Source: Lampris incognitus (taxonomy: Eukaryota; Chordata; Actinopteri; Lampriformes; Lampridae). From it: a stretch of 64,000 nucleotides of DNA. Each line of letters opens with the position of its first letter. Within the stretch, counting starts at the first letter, position 1. Where the stretch lies: the NCBI RefSeq assembly GCF_029633865.1, contig NC_079219.1, positions 59,040,002 to 59,104,001 of the forward strand, given 5' to 3'. Of the stretch, positions 59,004 to 64,000 are shown one piece after another. Made by a program: the position numbers and the translations under genes. The notes beneath the pieces are model-generated. The model was not told the DNA's origin. It made no database searches and saw nothing but the letters and a program-made list of their open reading frames with translations.

Positions 59004-61000
59004 GCTAAATGACCTTATGATATTAGCTGTCTGCCAGCAAAAAAGTTTTAACTCCTCATCTATAAATAACTAGCCAATCAATTCAACCAGTTTACCTGGC
59101 TTCATAGCAACTATGGCCAAATTCCATATCGCCCATTCTTCCTTAACAATGTGTCCCATTTGTGCTTTACGGGTAGTCTGCCCTATGACGACACTTATCA
59201 AACCATTTCTTTACTGCAGGGTTTGGCAGATGGTAGGGGCATTTTGGTGTCCATTCTGCAAAAGGAATTAAGAAAGAAACTATTGATATTGTGAGTTAAC
59301 AATGGCTTTCCATATGTGGGAATGATCTGTTTCATGCAGTTTAATAAGCTTAAAGCTTACATTAGACTTTTCTTCGGCATATTTTAGATAATAGTTGCAA
59401 TTCTATTGACTGGAGGCTCAAAATAAGCTTAAGAGCTGGTGAAACATGGTCACATGGGATTACAGCATTGTAAAACAATTCTGCCTGATGCAAAAATTAT
59501 ATTGAATTTTAATCAAAACAACACAATCCATCTATTTGGTAAGGGAAATACTGAGTTTCTGATGGTTTTAATGCAACATTTGTGCAAAAGGTAATCTGTT
59601 TGCGAGATCAGATTATGCAGTGCTCAACAAATGGACGCATACACAGCAAGTAATAACTTTATGCTTGCTTGCACTACTTGTTCACATTTCTACTTCTCTG
59701 ATGGCATGTCCCCGCTGGCCAAACAGTAAAAATTATGTGAGCCATACTCACTTCAAGTGAACTGAATTCAAGAGTTTGAGCAGTTGACTTTTACATTTTA
59801 GGAACTGGCCTTGTGAAAGTGTATCACCTCAAACTGCATTATCTGGTTGTTACAATACATGTCTTGGTTGTTGATTTACAAACCTTACTACTGTGCTGCC
59901 AAGACCCATTAGCCTTTAACCTGCATACCAAGGAGACATGCAATCACTCAGGTGAATACCACTGAAGCACTCATTATCATGCAGTCCCTTACAAAAAGTA
60001 GTTTATTCAAGTGTACTATTGGTATACACATTTTAAACTAAAAATCAGCGAGTATACTTTCGGTTTACTTTTTAAGTACTTATCAGAGATATGCCAAATA
60101 AAATTATACTCAAGTATACTTGGTGTCTCCCTGCCTGCCACCCAATAACTGCCGGGATAGGCTCCAGCATCCCCGCGACCCTGACAGCAGGATAAGCGGC
60201 TTGTATAATGGATGGATACTTACAAGTATACTACTAGTACCAGTAGCGAACTGTGGGGTCTGGCAGTGGGCCTTCAACAGCGCAATGACATTGTAATCAG
60301 CCAGATTTTGGGGGTGTTTTTTAATATATCACCAACGTGAAAGAGTCAGTCAATCACAAGTAATGACTCCTCAGCAACCACACATCATTCTTTTATATGA
60401 GTGAGCCCGCATCTGGATAGGTCTGGACTTCCAGAAGTCCTAGGGCGATATTTTTATGTCCCACCCCACTACAACAGCAAAATATGATTGGCTGATTCAC
60501 CTGTCACTTTCTAAATAAACAGACAAGAACAGACTTCTAGCAGTCCTAACCAATGAGGGAGCCAGCCAGCTAACCCTTTCTCCGCCAAGAGACAACAACA
60601 ACGACAAGATCTGATTGGATAACTCGATTTTCACGGTTTCAGGACAGTAACCTTTCATTACTGAAGCAAACTTGATAAGAAACTAGGGCTAAAGTTAGAA
60701 TTAGAAGAGAGGAATTATCATTAAACGAAAGACTTTAAATATAGCATTTAAAAATGCTGACATGTTGGGCCTTCTCTGAAGTCCTAGAAGTCCCTAAGGG
60801 TTCCCCTCCGACAGTCCACATACTTGAACTTGAACTTTACTTGAACTTTAGTTTACTTCATGAACTTTAGTTTACTTCATAAACTAAAGTTCAAGTATAC
60901 TTTTTTTTTAAGGGAGGACCCCATTGGCCTCTAACCTGCATACCAAGGAGACGTGCAGTCATTCTGGTTGAGACCACTGAGGCACTTGGTTGTCATGCAA
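59004..61000. other. Gene-free; duplicated tRNA-like block and S1 fragment
   Basis: Upstream of the JIP-like start codon. Segments at about 59905-59990 and 60917-61000 are direct repeats (TAACCTGCATACCAAGGAGAC). Read on the minus strand they show A-box-like TGCCTCAGTGGTC and B-box-like GGTTAGAGGCC, so they may be SINE heads. 60122-60217 is an S1 SINE 3' end. 60815-60905 has GAACTTTAGTTTACTTCAT repeats with a palindrome. A 5' UTR exon of the JIP-like gene may be hidden here. Confidence 0.45.
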
Positions 61001-61019
61001 TGAGGGGAGACAACAACCG

Positions 61020-61570
61020 GGACCAACGCAGCAAAACGCTGCATACAGTCCACAACAAAGAGCACGTCGGAACCCCAGACCCAAACGGACCGAATGACAG
61101 CAGCAGACCACACACTGCACTAAAAGCCCCTGCAGAAACAAATGGTGAAAGATTCACAACGAAACCGCCTCAGCCGCAGCTGAGCTGAGGAGCTCGCCGG
61201 CATGACTGACAGCAGACACTCTCGCGCTCCACAAAGTTCACCGAGCCCAGCGAGGAAGGGCCGCTGGCCGCGTCCAGGTCCTATGCTACAAACCAACCTC
61301 CTCCTGCAGCCCCGCTCGGTCCGTCGGTCGGTCCGTCGCTCCTTCACGCCGACGCGAGCCAGCGAATTCCTGCCGTCCGCTTTGGGACAGCGATCAATTA
61401 CAACGCGGACGAGGAAAACCAAAAAAAAGAAGACGGTCCGCCGGCCAATCAGAGCTGTGCGTTTGTCGACTTCGCCAATAGCGCGAGGTAAAGGCGGGGC
61501 ATGGCGTGAGTAGAGGCGGGCATGGCTAGGTAGAGGCGGGGCATAGCGGTATAGGGGCGGGGCATAGCTG
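61020..61570. promoter_or_regulatory. CpG-rich promoter-like region with GC and CCAAT boxes
   Basis: CpG-dense sequence ends in four GGCGGGGC/GGCGGGC boxes spaced about 20 bp (61493-61562) and two GCCAAT boxes (61443-61448 and 61473-61478). It is the nearest promoter-like region upstream of the JIP-like gene (coding start 58943), so a 5' non-coding exon here is plausible; the direction is not provable from sequence. Confidence 0.4.
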
Positions 61571-62529
61571 GGTATTTTTTTCCCCAAGGAGAAAAAAAAA
61601 GGTTTCCTGAAACTTGACTAAAGACACGTGATTAGTGAGGCCGAGGCCTGTCCAGGTGACCCGAGCCTCTGTCCCCGCGCCTAGCGGCCTACGCGTTACA
61701 CCGGGGGGGGGGACAGGGGTCAAACCCGACCCGGACCCACCGCATGACGCCGCAAGACTGAGCCCTCCTCCGCGCCATGTAGGTGTCTGATTTCATATGA
61801 TTTGCGGAGCTCTACGTGTAAAAGGCGTGTGGATCCGGACTCCAAACTGCTTTTGAATTGTCGTAATGAAACGATGACTTTAAAAAGAACAAGGGGGGGC
61901 GGTGGCGGCGGTGTGAACGTGGTCTTGAAATCACAGGGGGCACAATCAGAAGAGTACGCAGGGGCAGGAGCCCCGACCCTCTTCCAGCAGGAGTACGAGG
62001 GCGGAACAAGGACAGTTCGCCACACCTCCAGCAGATGGCAGCACAGACACAAAACCTCTCCTGTCGCTGACCGGCTGTATTCGCGCGGTAGACCCGGACC
62101 CGGACCCGGACGGGTCCACATGTTATCCGGTGGACGCGTATGGGCGAACAGCCAGCTGCCTGGTGCAGAGTCCGAGCACTAGATGTGGGAAGTATTCACG
62201 AGAACCCGCACCGGCCGTATGTTGTTGTTGTTTTTGTTGTTTTTTGGGGGGGGGGTTGTTTTGTTTTTGTTTTTTGTTTTTTTGCTTTCCACGCTGTCGT
62301 TGATATCGCAGATGCGTCCAACTATATTGTGGTATTGATATCAACGCAAAAACAGTCATTATGGATGAGTCGGTAGCCTCGTCCGTCATCTCGTCATTTC
62401 CGGCATGTCCTGCCCCCCCCCCCCCGCGCGCGCAGAACGCGCCTGACACGGACTTTCCCCATGTTGGGTTAATTAGCATGAATTGGCATTAGACATTTGT
62501 GAAAGAGCAACTCCTGACACTGTCCGAAG
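61571..62529. other. Gene-free spacer
   Basis: CpG-rich parts near 61650-62160 (CCCGGACCCGGACCCGGAC at 62092-62110) and a T/G homopolymer stretch at 62220-62285. Poly-C at 62412-62424. No gene recognised. Confidence 0.4.
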
Positions 62530-62595
62530 TTCATAAACAGTCTCTCCCTCTCCCCCCCTCTCTCTCCCTCTCTCTTGCTCTCCCTCTCTCCCTCT

Positions 62596-62676
<81 letters not shown>

Positions 62677-62724
62677 CTCTCTCTCTCTCTCCCTCTCCTC
62701 TCCTCTCCCTCTCTCTCTCTCCCT

Positions 62725-62763
<39 letters not shown>

Positions 62764-63390
62764 GCTCTCTCTCTCTCTCTCTTGCTCTCTCTCTCCCTCT
62801 CTCTCTCTCTCCTTTCTCTCTCTCTCTCAATTCAGTTCAGTGATGCTTTATTGGCATGACTGCATTAATTACAATGTTGCCAAAGCAGGTGACAGCGAAA
62901 CAGGTCAACAGAATAAAATAAAAAACAGAATAAAAGGAAAACGGAATAAGTAGAACTGGCAGAAACACAGAACAGCACTTGAACAGCAACTGACAGTATT
63001 GGAACAGTAATTGACAGTGTTTTGGTCACTTACTGACTCTTAGGCTATGGCATTCTGACATATTGTGCCGCAAGGTGTGACCTTTGACCCCTCCCCTAAA
63101 ATATGTGGCCCATTGTTCTTTCTCATCCAGCAGTAGAACATTTGTAATCTGGTTTTCAAATGTCTCCTGGTATTTTTCTCTTATGTTCTGGAATTTCTCA
63201 CAATTTAGCAGGAAGGGCATCTCAGTCTCCACCTCACCTGTGGTACAGTGACCACACATTCTTTGCTGTTTTGGTAGCCAAGTGTGTTGTGTGTCTGCCC
63301 TTTTCCCTGCTAGTCTGTGGTCAGTGTGAGCCTGTACTGGGTAAGGGTGATGTCTGTGCTGACTGTCTCTGACAGTGGACAGATAGTCAG
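62530..63390 (-). mobile_element. LINE 3' end with long (GA)n tail
   Basis: The minus-strand frame at 63390-63026 reads as a LINE C terminus (MCGHCTTGEVETEMPFLLNC, FQNIREKYQETFE; a CxxC...C zinc-knuckle-like pattern). Downstream on the minus strand are CCAATAAAGCATC and then a (GA)n tract, seen on the plus strand as (CT)n at about 62540-62828. The microsatellite is therefore the expanded LINE tail. Confidence 0.75.
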
Positions 63391-63566
<176 letters not shown>

Positions 63567-63767
63567 ACATACACATGTATACACACAAACATACATGCAT
63601 ACATACCCATAACCATGGTCGCTCAGAGGAAATGTGTTTTGTTTTCCTTTTCGTGTTATATTTTCCTAATTGATGGATAACAGAGGGACCAAAGGAGAAC
63701 AGATCAATTCTATAGCAAGAGAAGCACAAAGGGCCCTGACTCACCAAATCTTAAATTCTATCAAACC

Positions 63768-63773
63768 TTTATT
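63768..63773 (-). terminator. Poly(A) signal (AATAAA), minus strand
   Basis: TTTATT on the plus strand, 17-22 nt beyond the stop of the acidic frame at 63791, consistent with the 3' end of a minus-strand transcript. Confidence 0.5.
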
Positions 63774-63790
63774 CAGTCATTAAAATGGTC

Positions 63791-63993
63791 TTACACGGTG
63801 ATCGTTTTTATTACTTTTCCACTCTCCTCCACAAGAACCCACTTGCCCTCCTGCTTCTCCTCTCGTTTCTCCGCCTCCTGTTCCTCGTCAGGAGGTGGAA
63901 CCCTGCCACACTACCCGCGATCCCAAAGCTGACTGATAAAACCACTAAGCCCAGCACCAGTAGATGTGAGGAGCTTCCCGCGGAGCGCTTCAT
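63791..63993 (-). CDS. Small membrane-protein-like gene, unresolved frame
   Basis: From an ATG at 63993 the frame gives a signal-anchor-like N terminus (HLLVLGLVVLSVSFGIAGSV) followed by an Arg-rich run, ending at 63811. In another frame, from 63901 to a TAA at 63791, the same DNA gives an acidic tail (VPPPDEEQEAEKREEKQEGK) ending KVIKTITV. The latter is followed closely by AATAAA and looks more like a true C terminus. Either a one-base indel or an acceptor near 63902-63907 (GTAG or GCAG) would reconcile the two. I do not recognise the protein. The gene may extend past the window edge. Confidence 0.35.
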
Positions 63994-64000
63994 TTGGTCG

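Noticed and set aside
62499-62859. Leu/Ser-only open frames of about 100 aa and Arg/Glu frames on the other strand
   Set aside because: Pure translations of a (CT)n/(GA)n microsatellite.

Overview
The window is vertebrate nuclear DNA, most likely from a ray-finned (teleost, probably percomorph) fish. Genes are split by GT-AG introns, and most non-coding DNA consists of fish-type transposable elements: Tc1/mariner, hAT, ISL2EU/Harbinger-like, Ty3/gypsy, several LINE 3' ends, Penelope-like fragments and at least three tRNA-derived SINE families. There is no prokaryotic content, CRISPR array or operon.

Layout. 1-2.93 kb is a higher-order tandem array of an (ACT)n-rich unit. 3-13.3 kb is a gene-free transposon graveyard: a hAT MITE with an intact 8-bp target duplication, a broken THAP/DDE_4 transposase, a gypsy pol remnant cut by a mariner-type MITE, tRNA-like inverted repeats and minisatellites. 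15.45-28.18 kb (minus) is u2af2, the large subunit of the U2AF splicing factor: 11 coding exons, 459 aa, every splice phase checked. 32.5-35.1 kb (minus) is ccdc106: 7 coding exons, 397 aa. The pair lies in tandem, ccdc106 upstream of u2af2, which matches the human 19q13.42 order as I remember it. 38.28-38.61 kb (plus) is tmem238, another 19q13.42-type gene. 40.77-58.94 kb (minus) is a JIP3/JIP4-family scaffold gene (RH1, RH2, C-terminal propeller-like region), resolved here as 28 coding exons that join in frame to 1001 aa, roughly 300 aa shorter than usual JIP3/4 proteins. tmem238 and this gene converge tail to tail. The right end has a CpG/GC-box promoter-like region (61.0-61.6 kb), a LINE 3' end with a (GA)n tail, and the edge of a small membrane-protein-like ORF with an apparent frame change.

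How the genes relate. They do not form one pathway. U2AF2 recognises polypyrimidine tracts in pre-mRNA; CCDC106 is a nuclear coiled-coil protein; TMEM238 is a two-pass membrane protein; the JIP-like protein is expected to link kinesin/dynein motors to cargo and MAP kinases. The grouping looks like conserved vertebrate synteny.

Most notable: a structurally complete type I hammerhead ribozyme motif at 46,093-46,134 with all core nucleotides, plus a large foldback of Penelope-type sequence at 34.45-34.97 kb carrying a degenerate hammerhead-like core on both arms. Other leads are the compact JIP paralogue, nine copies of one tRNA-SINE in 31 kb (one nested inside another SINE), and a dispersed repeat ending in a stem-loop plus AATAAA. 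All exon boundaries were derived by eye from splice signals, reading phase and remembered family similarity; no alignment or search was run.
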